Positions 1-11,065 of a stretch of DNA of 64,000 nucleotides are shown in pieces. Position 1 is the stretch's first letter. Every line of letters begins with the position of its first letter. The stretch lies in NCBI GenBank assembly GCA_022497155.1, contig MU385748.1, positions 372,001 to 436,000 of the forward strand, read 5' to 3'. A program made the translations under genes and the position numbers. The stretch is from Whalleya microplaca. Taxonomy: Eukaryota; Ascomycota; Sordariomycetes; Xylariales; Xylariaceae. Under the pieces are notes generated by a model, which saw only the letters and a program-made list of their open reading frames with translations, was not told the DNA's origin and ran no database searches.

Positions 1-1263
1 ATAAGAACAGCTGCGATACTAATGCTCCCTAATCTAATCCTATATCAAGAATTGGACTGTTGAATGTCGATAGCTTAACATGTAGAAAGATAGATGATAG
101 TTATACACCTATTCTCCGAAAGAATGCGGGTTTATCTTGAGTTTCAATATCTAGAGATACCTAAAGTTTACATATATATATACTTACGAATAGCATCGTC
201 ATCGAAATAATTGTCTAAGATATATTTGCATTTATACTTGTCTCCAACCAATTTTGAGATAGCAGGACTGTATAGCATTTCCTCCAATCAAGCATGTCCA
301 TTTTAAATCCGATGCACTCCCTCTTGATGACATCAATTATAGTAGCGATGAACTTATCGGTCCTGTAAGTAGAAACAATCTACAACAGTTGTTACGAAAT
401 ATAGGGGGTTAGATATGGATACAGTAGTTGACTTGCTTCCTGGTTCATATCTGCTCTTGGCAGGGAAACCCTCTCTGGGCTGTCCAATTCAAGACTGGGA
501 GACCTAATGAAACCGCGGTTAGTACAATTATATTGATCATGTTTCATATATTTTATAGTCATTTTATTTATGTCATTTGATAGTTGGATCATTGTCTAAA
601 GTTATTCCACCGGTTTATGGTATTATGCGTGTAGTCGTCGCATAGGTATTGTCGTGATCATCACTAACTTGTTAGTTGGGGTTGGGTTATATGTATTGAC
701 CTTGTAACCAAATTCGATAACCGTATTATTGTTCGCGGGATCCTATTTTAGGTAAGTCGTGCGCTCCGCAGCTATGTTTTCCCATGCGCCGAAAGTTGTT
801 AGGGCATTTCAGAGCTCCAGAACTGCTGTTTCCAGCGAGATATATTAAATCTACTGATCTACATGACCTTATCCCATTGATAACGAATCGTCCCCATAAG
901 GGATAGATATTTCTCCGAGTACACCCTTCAACTTCTCGATGGCATATATTATAGGTATGCATTACCAGGCAATATCAGCTCCGACTCTTTACATTAGGTA
1001 AAGAGTCATTATCACTGACCACATGCTGAAGATCACTAGTAAGTCATAAAAAGATTATAGAGACCTTTAGCCTACCTGGTACATACCCGGGAAGGACTTG
1101 TTTCATTAGTTATACATGGATGGTACACCGCCGCCTCCTCTTGGCGTCTGTGCCGTATTTCTCCCATCGCTTGCTCCATAAGACGCAAGCACCCCGCTCA
1201 CAAGATATCACAGCTGACGTCTCGATCCTAAACCTTAGAAAGTTGAGTGATTAGAACTGTATC
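1..1263. other. intergenic, AT-rich, no gene seen
   Basis: About 1.26 kb of AT-rich sequence. I see only short ORFs without domain character, and no RNA gene. The last 200 bases are presumably the promoter of the downstream esterase gene. Confidence 0.5.
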
Positions 1264-2592
1264 ATGCCACTGAATATAGATAGGATATATGAAGAGGCTA
1301 TTGCCTCGGGGCTGCTTCCTGGTATCTCACTTTTTGCTGGCGATAAAAGTGGTAAGTAACTCTATCCAAGCTCTTGGGGAAATGACAAGCATGTAAGGCT
1401 TATGTAGAACTACTAAGCACTTGTACTTATTGCGCCTCTTGTTTCCTAAACTGTGTCGTTGACCTATCAGTTAGGCAATGTCCTCTACTCTAGATCCCTC
1501 GGTAGCGCCACCCTTAAAAAAGACCTCAAGCGCCCTTTCACGGCCTCCACAATCTGCGCCGTGGCCTCAATGAGCAAACTCATGACCTCAATCGCCGTCC
1601 TTCAATGTGTTGAAGACGGAACACTAGACCTGGATGCAGACGTCAAGCCTCTTCTCCCCGATATCGGAAAATATGGCATAATTTCTGGCTTTGACGATGA
1701 GAAGAATGCTGCCATCCTCACGCCTGAGGCTACCCCTATCACCCTAAGGATGCTGCTTTCTCACACGTCTGGTCACGAATATGACTGGTTCAATCCTCTA
1801 CTCGGCAAATGGCGCGCATCACGCAATGAAGAGATCTGGACTGGCCCAACTGTCGAACACAAATCAGTACTGCCTCTAGTGTTTGCGCCGGGGACCGGCT
1901 TTGCGTATGGCGCAGGACATGACTGGGCCGGCAAGCTAGTCGAAGTGGCGACCAAATCCAAGCTCGAAAATTTCATGCGCGCACGCATATGGACGCCACT
2001 GGGGATTGAGAACGATGCTAGCTTTTATCCCAAGACGAAGGAGGGTATGAAGAATAGAATAGCCGACTTCAGCACCTTGAACGAAAAGGGTGAACCGCCA
2101 GCTGTGGACGCCCCAACCTTTGACATCCTGTTCGGCGCATCTGATTGCCTCGGCGGTGGCGGCCTATTCGCGTCAGCAGAGGCATACTATGCCTTCCTCT
2201 CCGCAGTCCTCCGCCGCGATCCCAAGCTCCTGACTCCATCGTCCTACGCCGAGCTCTTCCGCCCCCAGCTGGACGAACAGTGCGAGCAAGCATTCAATGA
2301 CTACATCGCCCTCTCCCCTGCACATACAAACTACCTCGGCATGCGGATCCCAGAAACAACTAGGAAGACGTGGAGTTTTGCGGGCTTGGTAGCCAAAGAG
2401 GGCCGGGAGGGACACTTCGAGCGAGGGATGACGCTATGGGGCGGGGTTCCAAGTTGCATGTGGTTTATTGATCACCAGGCTGGCATTTGCGGGACAGCGG
2501 TTTGTCAAATTCTTCCGCCTATGCATCCGGCGATTATGGCGCTACATGAAGAATTTCAGAAGGGCATATTTAGGGAAGTTGAAAAGAAGTAA
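1264..2592 (+). CDS. beta-lactamase-family serine esterase/transesterase (LovD/EstB-like)
   Basis: Two exons, 1264-1351 and 1475-2592, give a 401-aa protein. The intron (GTAAGT...TTAG, 1352-1474) splices in phase 1 and restores a continuous N-terminus reading AGDKSGNVLYSRS. The class C beta-lactamase fold is indicated by SMSK at residues 61-64 (nucleophile Ser61, Lys64) and by FAYGAGHDWAG with Tyr174, the arrangement seen in LovD-type acyltransferases and EstB-type esterases. LLSHTSGHEYDWF in the middle and GMTLWGGVPS near the C-terminus are also typical of the family. There is no signal peptide, so it probably acts in the cytosol on an ester or thioester substrate. In fungi such enzymes occur in polyketide clusters (LovD acylates monacolin J), but no polyketide synthase lies in this window. 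The substrate is unknown. Family assignment is firm; the exact activity is not. Confidence 0.88.
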
Positions 2593-4684
2593 AGTGTACA
2601 GGGTCGACGGGCCTATCAGGGTATACCCTCTGCCAGCTTAACATCCAAGAATAACTTCTCTGAAGTTTGCGAAATGACAACGGGGGTTTCCCCATTTTAC
2701 AAGAAGGGATGCGATGGTCAGAGACAAATCAAACATGAGCTTGTAGAGCTAGTAGAACTTAGTCAGTTGCTAAGAAGAGAGCATGGCAACATCAAGGATG
2801 CAAACGTGCAAACGAATAAAATTGTATTATTCAAAAGCAATAGCCTCTGTGCTGTCTGTGCACACAGAGTATGGTGTTGGATACTACGAGTTGATTTCGC
2901 AAAAACGGTGTTATGTAGAGTTTGGTTTCGGGCAACTTTAGTTATCTTAAACTAGCTTCTATTTATGAAGCCTATAGTGATTGGCAAGCCACCGGTGTCG
3001 TGTACCTTGTGGGATAGAAGACAAAACATGTATTTCTAAGTACACTACGACTTAAGATAGACTTTACTGTTACATGCAAAGATATCCTAATCAAGCTCGC
3101 AGGAATGATGACTTGCGGTGGATATCTTCACTGAAATTCTACTATATATTCAACTACGCCGGTGCAGATTAATAGACACGGAATGATCAATGCTAATGCC
3201 CCTTACTTAGTGTCTGAATAGGGGGTTTCTACACGCGAGACAGGCTTCAAGATATTTTGCCCGTATGAGCATGATCCGAGGTGATACTTGATTCAACCAA
3301 GCGGCGGAGCCTACTCGCACCGGCTGACATGACTAAAAGATACCCAGACCATAAAATCCAGGATCTAAAAAATGTTCCGAAGAGTGTAAATACGTTTACA
3401 TTCAGCACATCGCGTCAGGTAAGGCCAAGGCAACAAGTTATGAAACACTAGAAGAATCCAGTCTACCCTATGAATGTAGATAATGCTCTAGCGTTGTGCT
3501 ACGAGGTATTTCAAGAGTTTCTAGAGCGTGCCATCACTAAACTTAATTATCATGTTTCCCTTCTCTTCTCTATACTTGTTATGCGGAGTGTATATTATGA
3601 TAATTTCTTAGTCTAGTTACCTAAGATATTTCAACAGAGAGCACTAGAAGAGCCGAGTTGTAAATTCCAAGTACTTACCAACGATGTAATTTGAAGTTTC
3701 CAAATGATAACTTTACAGCAGATTCCAACCAGGGTATATAGAGAGGGAATACAAGGTCTATTTGCTAATCCAGTGATTGGCGTAAAGATGTGCAGTAGTT
3801 GTCCCCCCAAGCCCCTCTCCAAATATCTCCAGTAATGAACAACCAATGCCTTCTTACTTTCATACCGTAGTGTCACCAAATTGTACCTTGCTGGGGGATC
3901 TCCAGGGTCTGGAGTCAGCCTCGCCAAGAGAAGGGAAGAAATCTCCAATCAACCGCAATCAAGGACTTATACAATCACAAACAGTGGATCAGCTTTTGCC
4001 TGTTTGATGTTAACAGCAATCCAGCCTAGTATTCTCTATGTTTTAGTGTTAAGATACGCCCTATGCTGCTGAGGGTGGGGCCTTACGTATGGCCGCCGTC
4101 TGCACTATACATGTATATATAAGGAGCTCTGCCCCCTTCCTATGGCTTCACCTTGCACTGATCAAGCCACTATGCTCCTCATGACTTTGTCCAATATTGA
4201 CATTGAGACAGTCTTATATTTAAATATTATACTCTTCATTGACTTACGTATCTGAGTTTAACCATTACTTTTCATCAGACTTATGCTATATACGAATACA
4301 AGTCTATTAAGGGGTTCTCATTCTTCGATCTGTCTTCTTCTAATATATGAATAATTGACAGCTGTAACGATTAGGAAGTACATGTTTTAGATAAATGCTG
4401 CTTGATCTAATCAAGCTTAAATTCATTCACCCAAGCAGGTACGCTCTTGCCACATTTTGCTGCTTTAGAATTAGTGCATTGTTACTGGGCAATTAAGATA
4501 GTGCAGTGAATGCCCGCCGATTTTCCATTAGGAAAAAACTGCCACCACGTATTTTCCTCTTGCAGTACCTATTTTCTCGCACATCTCTATCCCTAGCACG
4601 CACTACCATTCTCGTTCGCCTTCACGCATACCACATTAATTCAAGCCTCTCAGTTACGATCTCACATTGTAATCCAGCCGCTCC
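2593..4684. other. intergenic AT-rich block with a repeat relic
   Basis: About 2.1 kb without a supportable gene. ORFs at 2674-2955 (+) and 3631-3948 (-) show no recognisable domain. The block contains one copy (about 4088-4215) of a diverged repeat that recurs near 32.8 kb. Low GC and the transition-rich divergence of that repeat suggest RIP-degraded mobile DNA. Confidence 0.45.
4088..4215 (+). repeat. dispersed repeat, copy A
   Basis: About 125 bp aligning by eye to 32753-32873. Shared blocks include ATGGC(C/T)GCC, a GGnGCTCTGCCCC hairpin-like core, TTGCACT, TCAAGC, TGCTCCTCAT and ACTTTGTC. Most mismatches are C/T or G/A. The element class is unknown; it lies in an AT-rich gene-free block. 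Confidence 0.6.
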
Positions 4685-6775
4685 ATGATGCTTGCAATGG
4701 ACGCCCCAGACACCAAAGGCCCTAATGTCTCCTCACGCACCCAGGGGCAACCCTGGACGCGAAATGGAATTACCGTCAGCCTTGCAAGCTCTGTCTCGGA
4801 GCTCATGGAGAGTGTACAGTGGTGGGTATCGAATCAAGAAGGTATCAGCAGTGATGACAAGGTACTTAAGGGTGTACGAATGGCAGGACGCCGTACAGGC
4901 GAGTTACTGGAAAGCTCTGTCTTGATTTACCAGCTTTCACACCAAAAAGAGGGCATGAAAAGTCGCTTCAACACGCGCATCGAGATAGCACAGAAGGCAT
5001 TAGAGTCTCGACAACCAGTCGGTATCATGATTGAGCACAATCATCCTAGCCTCTTACAGAGGGATATCAAGCTCCCAGAAGGCGAAAAGTTTGCGCTGCT
5101 AGGCATCTTCATCCTAACAGATGTCTGGATTGGTTATAGTGAAGATAGCAAGCTACTGATGGTCAGATTCGACAAGGTCTCTTTAGACGGCATTTGGTGG
5201 GACAAAGCCGTGAAGGATAACACAGCTACCTCTGAGACTAAGGTTGACGGAGACAAAATTAAGGCAAGTATCCCTCAAATAAGTAGAGACTGAAATGCTA
5301 ATTGAAGTGGAATCCAGCTGGTATGCCCGACATGTCATCGACTAATCACCAAACGGTACGATGAATGCCGTCCGTTCTGTGGTCACCCAAGCTGCCTATC
5401 AAGTCAAGCCGATTCGGACGACCGAAATCTCATAGTCCATCGAACATATAGTTCCGAGTACCTTGAATCGCGGCCCGATATGAGTAATGTTCCCGAGTTC
5501 CCATTCGAATGGCTACCATCAGAGCCGAAGCAGTCCACCAAGGAAGAGTTGCAAGCAATGGTAAACGTGACCAAGAGAGAGCCCTGGAGTAATAACCGAC
5601 CGTCCTGGAATGGTTGGTACTGTCGGAGGTGTCACCGTTTTAACTCGCGCATATCTTGGGACCGTCTAGAGTGCCGTGTCTGCAAACAGGTGGTCCCGAT
5701 TCGACTGCCAGACCTGTCCTTCGAAGACCTTGTGGCACCTACTTGGCTAAACCTCGAAGAGAGTGATGGCATCTCAGGCATAAAAGTACATGCCGGGATT
5801 GTCCACACAATCGAACGTTTCGTTGATAGAGCGATTGTCCATAAGTTCAACCTTTGTGACGATAATGAGGTTTATCTCATCATTCCTACACGAAAAGCTA
5901 TTTTCGAATCTGGAGGTTTCAAGGCCCTATTTGGTCAAATGTGGCAGGCGATACAGAGTGGTGAAATTCCGTTAAGGCGATGCACGTTAGACAGACAAAA
6001 GAACCCTGGCCAGTTAACGAGGTTTTTCGCAAAGAACTATGGACGAGACTACAACACTCGTATGATAACCGACTCCACTCCCTTTGACAATGCTCCCTCT
6101 ATAATTCAAGACATTCTAAAGAAGCTTGAAGGGACAGTAACGGATACTTTGGGGGAAAACCCTCGCTTTAACGAGCTGTTGGCGATCGGTAATTATCCAA
6201 GAATGGGAATGAACTGGCACGATGATGGAGAAAGCGAGACAGGCCCTGTAGTAGCCTCTCTATCCTTAGGTGGCCCAGCTACCATGCAGTTTGCGCTGAA
6301 GGACAAGTACACCAAAGGCAAAACGAGGCGAGGTTACATTTACAGAGCCTTTCCCGGATGCATGGAAGAGGGGGAAAAGCGACAACTTCTGGCCGATAGA
6401 GACTCCGGTTCAATATCAGTTTCCCAATTTGAAGATGACTTCAAAGGACTGGTTGATGGATTAAACGCACCCAAAAATCCGAAAGTTCTCCTAGAATTTC
6501 CGTTGCCTGGTTCTGGGGCGATTATGATCCAGAAAGGCAGGACATTGAATAAGTACTATTTGCACAATGTGAAGAGTAACGGGGTCGCTCGCTTTGTATG
6601 CACAGGGAGATTCCTTGAGGATCATGCAACAAAGGACACACCAGTCCCACAATCATGTTTAAGCGCTACGGCGGCTCCTCAACAGACAACGGAAACGACA
6701 AGCAAACAAAAGAGACCGGATTATCACAATCTGGATGGGCCCAGTTTGAAGCACCAGAAAGAGAGCATTAGCTGA
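4685..6775 (+). CDS. zinc-finger AlkB-like 2OG-Fe(II) dioxygenase
   Basis: Two exons, 4685-5263 and 5318-6775, give 678 aa. They are joined by a 54-nt GC-AG intron (AAG|GCAAGT...CCAG) in phase 0. The neighbouring GT donor at 5268 would break the frame. Joining reveals LVCPTCHRL with further Cys (CRPFCGHPSC), a first putative zinc site starting at Cys196. A second is CX2CX13CX2C at Cys295/298/312/315. The C-terminal half is a double-stranded beta-helix dioxygenase: HDD with Fe ligands His494 and Asp496, VVASLSLGGPATMQF, distal His609 in YYLHNV, and the 2OG-binding R-x5-R (Arg618, Arg624). This matches the fungal expansion of AlkB-like proteins. Bacterial and animal AlkB enzymes oxidatively demethylate DNA or RNA; substrate and location here are unknown. 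Residues 1-193 match nothing I know. Start chosen at the first ATG; Met5 (4697) is an alternative. Confidence 0.85.
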
Positions 6776-7178
6776 ACTTCTTCTACCTGTTCACGGATCT
6801 TCTCCATGGCTCTCTTTATTGATGCCCGTAATTCATTCAGCAGCAGTGAAGCAGCCTGATACTGGTCGCATTGCAACTTTCCTCTTTGAAACACCATGCT
6901 GGCACCAGGAGACATTGTTTTTTCTAAGCCAGATTTACTACACCACTGTACATATCTCCAGCTCTCTCATCTCGAAATTATGGATTCATAGAAGCATAAG
7001 TTCATATGTTCAATATATCAGAATTGTGTCCTGACACAAGCTTTGATGCATAACTTATCACAGTTACAGTGTGTGCAATGATCATTTAGGTGCTGCCGTG
7101 ATCATTTTAGTTGACTCAATTAGAATTGTGTAAAGGTCTAAGATCTAAAAGATCTTCTAGTAGCTTAAAAGATCCCTT

Positions 7179-7229
7179 TTAAGCCTATGGATCTCGGAGC
7201 AATTATTGCTCCGAGATCTATAGGCTTAA
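7179..7229. repeat. near-perfect hairpin between convergent genes
   Basis: Inverted repeat with 24-bp arms (7179-7202 and 7206-7229), a single G/A mismatch and a 3-nt TTA loop. Arms read TTAAGCCTATRGATCTCGGA plus GCAA. It lies between the convergent dioxygenase (ends 6775) and acyltransferase (ends 7381), next to smaller AGATCT/AAAAGATC palindromes at 7140-7175. It could be a bidirectional 3'-end signal, a folded MITE remnant or a small-RNA source. Confidence 0.75.
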
Positions 7230-7380
7230 GGCACTATAACTAATACCCCTATTATCGTGACATAACTTTATTTCGAGCCCCGTTCACTGCCCATTCCCCC
7301 TCCAATGCCAGGCATCAAAGACAATATTCTGAATCTGTAAAGCTCCCAACTGGTGTGATTCTCTACCATACAGACATCGC

Positions 7381-9079
7381 TTAGGAGCAAAGCCTACCGT
7401 AAGTCCACGACGCGAAACGTACCACCTGAGCATCAACAAAACGCCAGCCGAGATCAGCAGCCCACAGGGTAACAGCCCAATAAACGACTGAAGTCAGGGA
7501 AACTCCAGCAAAGTAATTCAAATCATTGCCTGATCCTGTCAGCCCAATGAAGAATTTACCAGCCCGAAAGCCGAAGCTATGTAAAATAATCAGATGTGTG
7601 AGGTAAAGCGAGTAGGAGATTCGCCCAAGATATTGTGCGACGGAGCAAGTAAACATTCCCTGGAGAAACGGTGCAGATTCGATGGAAAATATCAGGCATA
7701 TAGCGGCAAGGGAGGGCCAAAAGTGACTCATGGCACCGGTCGCATGGTATATTTCGGGGATCATGCTACCTAATGTCTTGAAGCCTGGGACGTCGCCGCC
7801 GCCAAGCTCTAACTTAGGCATGCCCAACACGTAAAGTGAAGCAAGGAACATAACCACGGAGGAGATCGTCTGCAAAGTGTGATACTTAGCTTTTACTAGA
7901 CACATGGGTCTTTCGACAGACTCAGTCCTGCAAATATCGGGGCGATTGTAAAAGTGAAACTGGAAGTCTGCCAAGAGCATGCCGCCGACAAAGAGAAGTT
8001 CAGGCCAGTGAGCATAGAATAGACTGTAGAGCACTACGCATAATATGATAAGCAGTCTCATACCACTCTGAAGTTGCGAGAGTGCAAGCAGCATGCCGAA
8101 TATGACCAGTGAGCTTCTGAACTCCATGGGCAAAGTCCACAGCACATTATTATAGGGCCAGTTGGATGCATTTCCTGTAAATATGTCGCACATGTGCATA
8201 ACCTCGCGAACGAAGTCTAAACATTGCTGCCAGATCGTATCAAGTTGGGGTGGATTAAGTGTCACCACTGCTGCGCCGGGCATGCCCTCACCATTCCCAT
8301 TAAATCCAAAGTAGGTTATCAAAATTGCAGGGGCGGACAATGCAACAGCTGGGATGAATAGTCTTGGATGTCTCCGAAAGAACGAAGATGCCACTGTTCG
8401 ATAGGCTGCGTCATGGTTATCCTGTCGGAGCAGCCTCAGGGGCTTGTAACTAAGAGCATAACCAGATATAACAAAGAATACCATGACATTTGGGAGGCCC
8501 GATATCGTTAGCCGAATTATGGGAAGTTGTATAAATGAATCGTTGAATCCGGTCCATCCTCTGTGAATGTTCCATGAGAACCATAGCAATGACATGTGAT
8601 GCCAGACAACGAAGAACGCTGCGATGCCACGCAGACCATCTTCCCATTGTGAGCGATAATTCTCTTGTTACGTAAATGATGTTGATCTTACCTAACCATG
8701 CTGTTCTATGCAGATTTCTGGGCTTTTCCTCTGGGTCCTGTGAATGGAGATAGCTGGGTAAAAGTATAGCCAACTTCCCAAGATGCCTCTTGATCTCCTT
8801 TCTCCAGTGATGTTGTTTAAGTATAATCGTTGCTCCATCATTTGCAGAAGTAGCCTCTGGCAATGCCGTCTCTTCTACTTTTCCGTGTTGTTCTACTTCC
8901 GAGCCTATTGGGTAATAATATGAAGTATCATTCTCTCTTTGTCGGCGGGTGCGGTTCAGAATGTTCAACATTTCGTAGACTTGAGAAAGAATTAAGCTAA
9001 CTGATGGACCAATGAAGCAATCAGATTCAGATGAATGTAGTTCAATGGCGCATAAGATTGTGCAAGATAAGAACAACAT
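7381..9079 (-). CDS. acyltransferase 3 (OafA-type) membrane protein
   Basis: Two exons, 9079-8692 and 8639-7381, give 548 aa; the 52-nt intron (AG|GTAAGA...GGAAG) splices in phase 1. Splicing creates LDGLRGIAAFFVVWHH at residues 129-144, the N-terminal signature of PF01757 with the catalytic-type His143/His144. Many hydrophobic segments follow, including FFVISGYALSYKPL, ILCVVLYSLFYAHW and the closing YLGRISYSLYLTHLII, all typical of this multi-pass family. The first 129 residues are polar apart from a hydrophobic start and may be a cytosolic extension; an internal Met near residue 37 is an alternative start. Members move acyl groups onto sugars or small lipophilic acceptors in membranes. It converges on the AlkB-like gene, and an esterase lies 5 kb away, but co-regulation is only speculation. 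Confidence 0.87.
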
Positions 9080-9403
9080 TTAATTAGATTCAGTCGGTTG
9101 AGGTATACCATTTCTGTGGCAGGTTTTATTTGACATCTTCTGAATCGTGTTCACATGTTGGCGCGAACTCAGATTGACATTAAAAGCTCTCACCATTTTT
9201 GTTCACCATGAAGGAGTCATCATCCTCCATTTGACTGTTAAAACATAGGTGTATCGTAACTCTGCATGGTGTTCAACGCTTTCTGATGTCACTAGTTCAT
9301 CGTTTCACATAGTTAACTCACGCGACTGCTGTCTCAAAAGCACCCAACAACCTATCAGCGTTAGCCTCTTTGTGTGATCAAAGAGGATATCCTTATATTT
9401 TTT

Positions 9404-9760
9404 TTATAATTCGGTCGTCATACTATCCAATTTATGCCTATGGCATACCATGATGAATTGAGGATAAGCCAGCAGGGTAGTATAAATAGGGAAAGCTGCA
9501 GTCGATCGCCAAATAACCAAGGGGCAAACTTTGACGTCCCAGAGAGATAGTAACATTGTGAATATTGGCAACATGCCTTTCGCAATATATCCAGTCTTAT
9601 TGAAGTTGGCATCAGAATGTTTAGTAATGAGTGAAAATTTGACACCTATAATGAAGCACATGATGTTGGCACCAGTGTAAGCCCATCTAGTCCAATCAAG
9701 GGACAGGAGTACAGGTATATAATAAATCCAGTGAGCCGTGGCAATCGTCTTGAATTCATG
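9404..9760 (-). pseudogene. possible exon or remnant of a multi-pass membrane protein
   Basis: An open frame of 118 codons follows an acceptor-like GATAG (exon start about 9760) and ends in TAA. It encodes several hydrophobic stretches: TAHWIYYIPVLLSL, WAYTGANIMCFIIGVKFSL, LPIFTMLLSLW and IYTTLLAYPQFIMV. Polar loops between them look like a real membrane topology rather than random AT-rich sequence. I could not recognise the family or join a convincing upstream exon with a start codon. It may be a fragment of a decayed gene, in keeping with its AT-rich surroundings, or a poorly resolved multi-exon gene. Confidence 0.3.
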
Positions 9761-10979
9761 CTATCTGACGCTCCAAGTTGCTCCACAGAACCACCATATA
9801 TGCCACCTGTGCCACATATACAAGCGAGACAAGCCGTTAGGTAATAAGACCAGCTAATAGTTACATCCTACCTAGCAGCCGGGGGTATGGTTGGACAAGA
9901 TCGGTCATGCATGGAATTGTATCACTCCAAAATAAAGGACTTGGTATTAACACATACAGTGTCCGCAAAAATCACGCCGCCAGAATAAATGAAGCCTATT
10001 TAGAGGCTGTTTCCTCACCTCGTTTAATCAAATCCACGCATAGCCTATACGCTCTTTTATAGGCTTATTCAGCCTGGCTCTTTGCTTTTATCACTCCATA
10101 TAGATTGGAGAGGATTGTTGTGAATATTTCATTCAAGCATAGAACAAGCCAAGCCATGTTAGCCTCTTGTATGCCCTTGAAAAGAAGGTGTCCTAACGAT
10201 AATGAGCTACTCATGTTTGGAGTTATCAAATGGCTGAGTAAACCTCGGGATGTATGTTGCGGACACTTAATTTTTAACTCCTTATTAATGCTGTCTTTTC
10301 AGCCGAGAATATCAGCAGATCTAATCACCTGCTAGGTTACCTATAAGCCCCCTTAATATTCAGCCCGAGACATGGCGGTACTATAGGTAGAATTTACCAT
10401 TGGAGGAACGTAGGGCACACAACCTGTGACAAGGGCTGTAATAGGGCTTGGAATATATCAATTCAATAATAATTCTCTAGGGCCTCTGAGGGTGCTTATG
10501 GGTTCCAATCTAATCTGTATCGGCGTATGGTCTTATATAGACCTGCTACTACAGTACGTACTCTAGTACGCGTAATCTCTTGTTGCCTACATCGGCGTCG
10601 TCTGATGATCATGCCTTTTGTTAGGCAGTAATACATTCCATCAGTAACGAATAACAACCAACAGCACCCAATATATGTACTCGTGCAGCATTCCTGCATC
10701 TCGTATAGCTTCCAACAGGTCTTGGCTCCAATAGCCGTGTGACACAACCTTCACATTAGAATCACCGACTCAAAGGCAAGGGAAGTAAGACATCTAATCA
10801 GAGGTCCCGAGCTATAAGTTATGTAAATATAAGAAGTGAGACTTGAGATACTTGAATGCTGGGACTTAAAATTTGCCTTGGCAAAAAGCTGTTTACCCTA
10901 GGCCCTGTTGCCACTATAGAGAAATGTACCTACCCGAACTATAGTTCATGATACTAATATTAACAATTATAGAGCAACA

Positions 10980-11065
10980 ATCATCATCGTCTAGTGGTTT
11001 AGGATACCAGGTTTTTATCATCAAATGAAAGCCTGGGGACCAGAGTTTGAACCTCTACGATGGTC
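10980..11065 (+). tRNA. tRNA-like gene or tRNA-derived element with an insert in the anticodon loop
   Basis: A cloverleaf can be drawn. The acceptor arm is 10980-10986 with 11058-11064 (one mismatch, one wobble). The D-stem is GTCT/GGAT around an A-box-like TAGTGGTTTAGGATA, close to eukaryotic tRNA-Glu. The anticodon stem is CCAGG (11007-11011)/CCTGG (11032-11036). The T-arm is AGAG-TTTGAAC-CTCT, and a T5 run at 11076-11080 could end Pol III transcription. Twenty nt lie between the anticodon-stem halves, fitting a 7-nt loop plus a 13-nt intron. If the intron follows position 37 the anticodon would be TTT, which disagrees with a Glu-like body. The B-box is degenerate. A decayed tRNA or SINE head is as likely as a functional gene. 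Confidence 0.4.

Noticed and set aside
2674..2955. 93-aa ORF just after the esterase gene
   Set aside because: It is close behind the esterase stop codon, probably 3' UTR, with no domain or conserved feel.
3631..3948. Minus-strand 105-aa ORF with hydrophobic stretches
   Set aside because: No family resemblance, and it sits in an AT-rich repeat-relic block. A decayed exon is possible but not supportable.
1264..8639. A secondary-metabolite cluster built on the LovD-like and acyltransferase genes
   Set aside because: No polyketide synthase, peptide synthetase, terpene enzyme, P450 or transporter is present nearby, so a cluster cannot be claimed.
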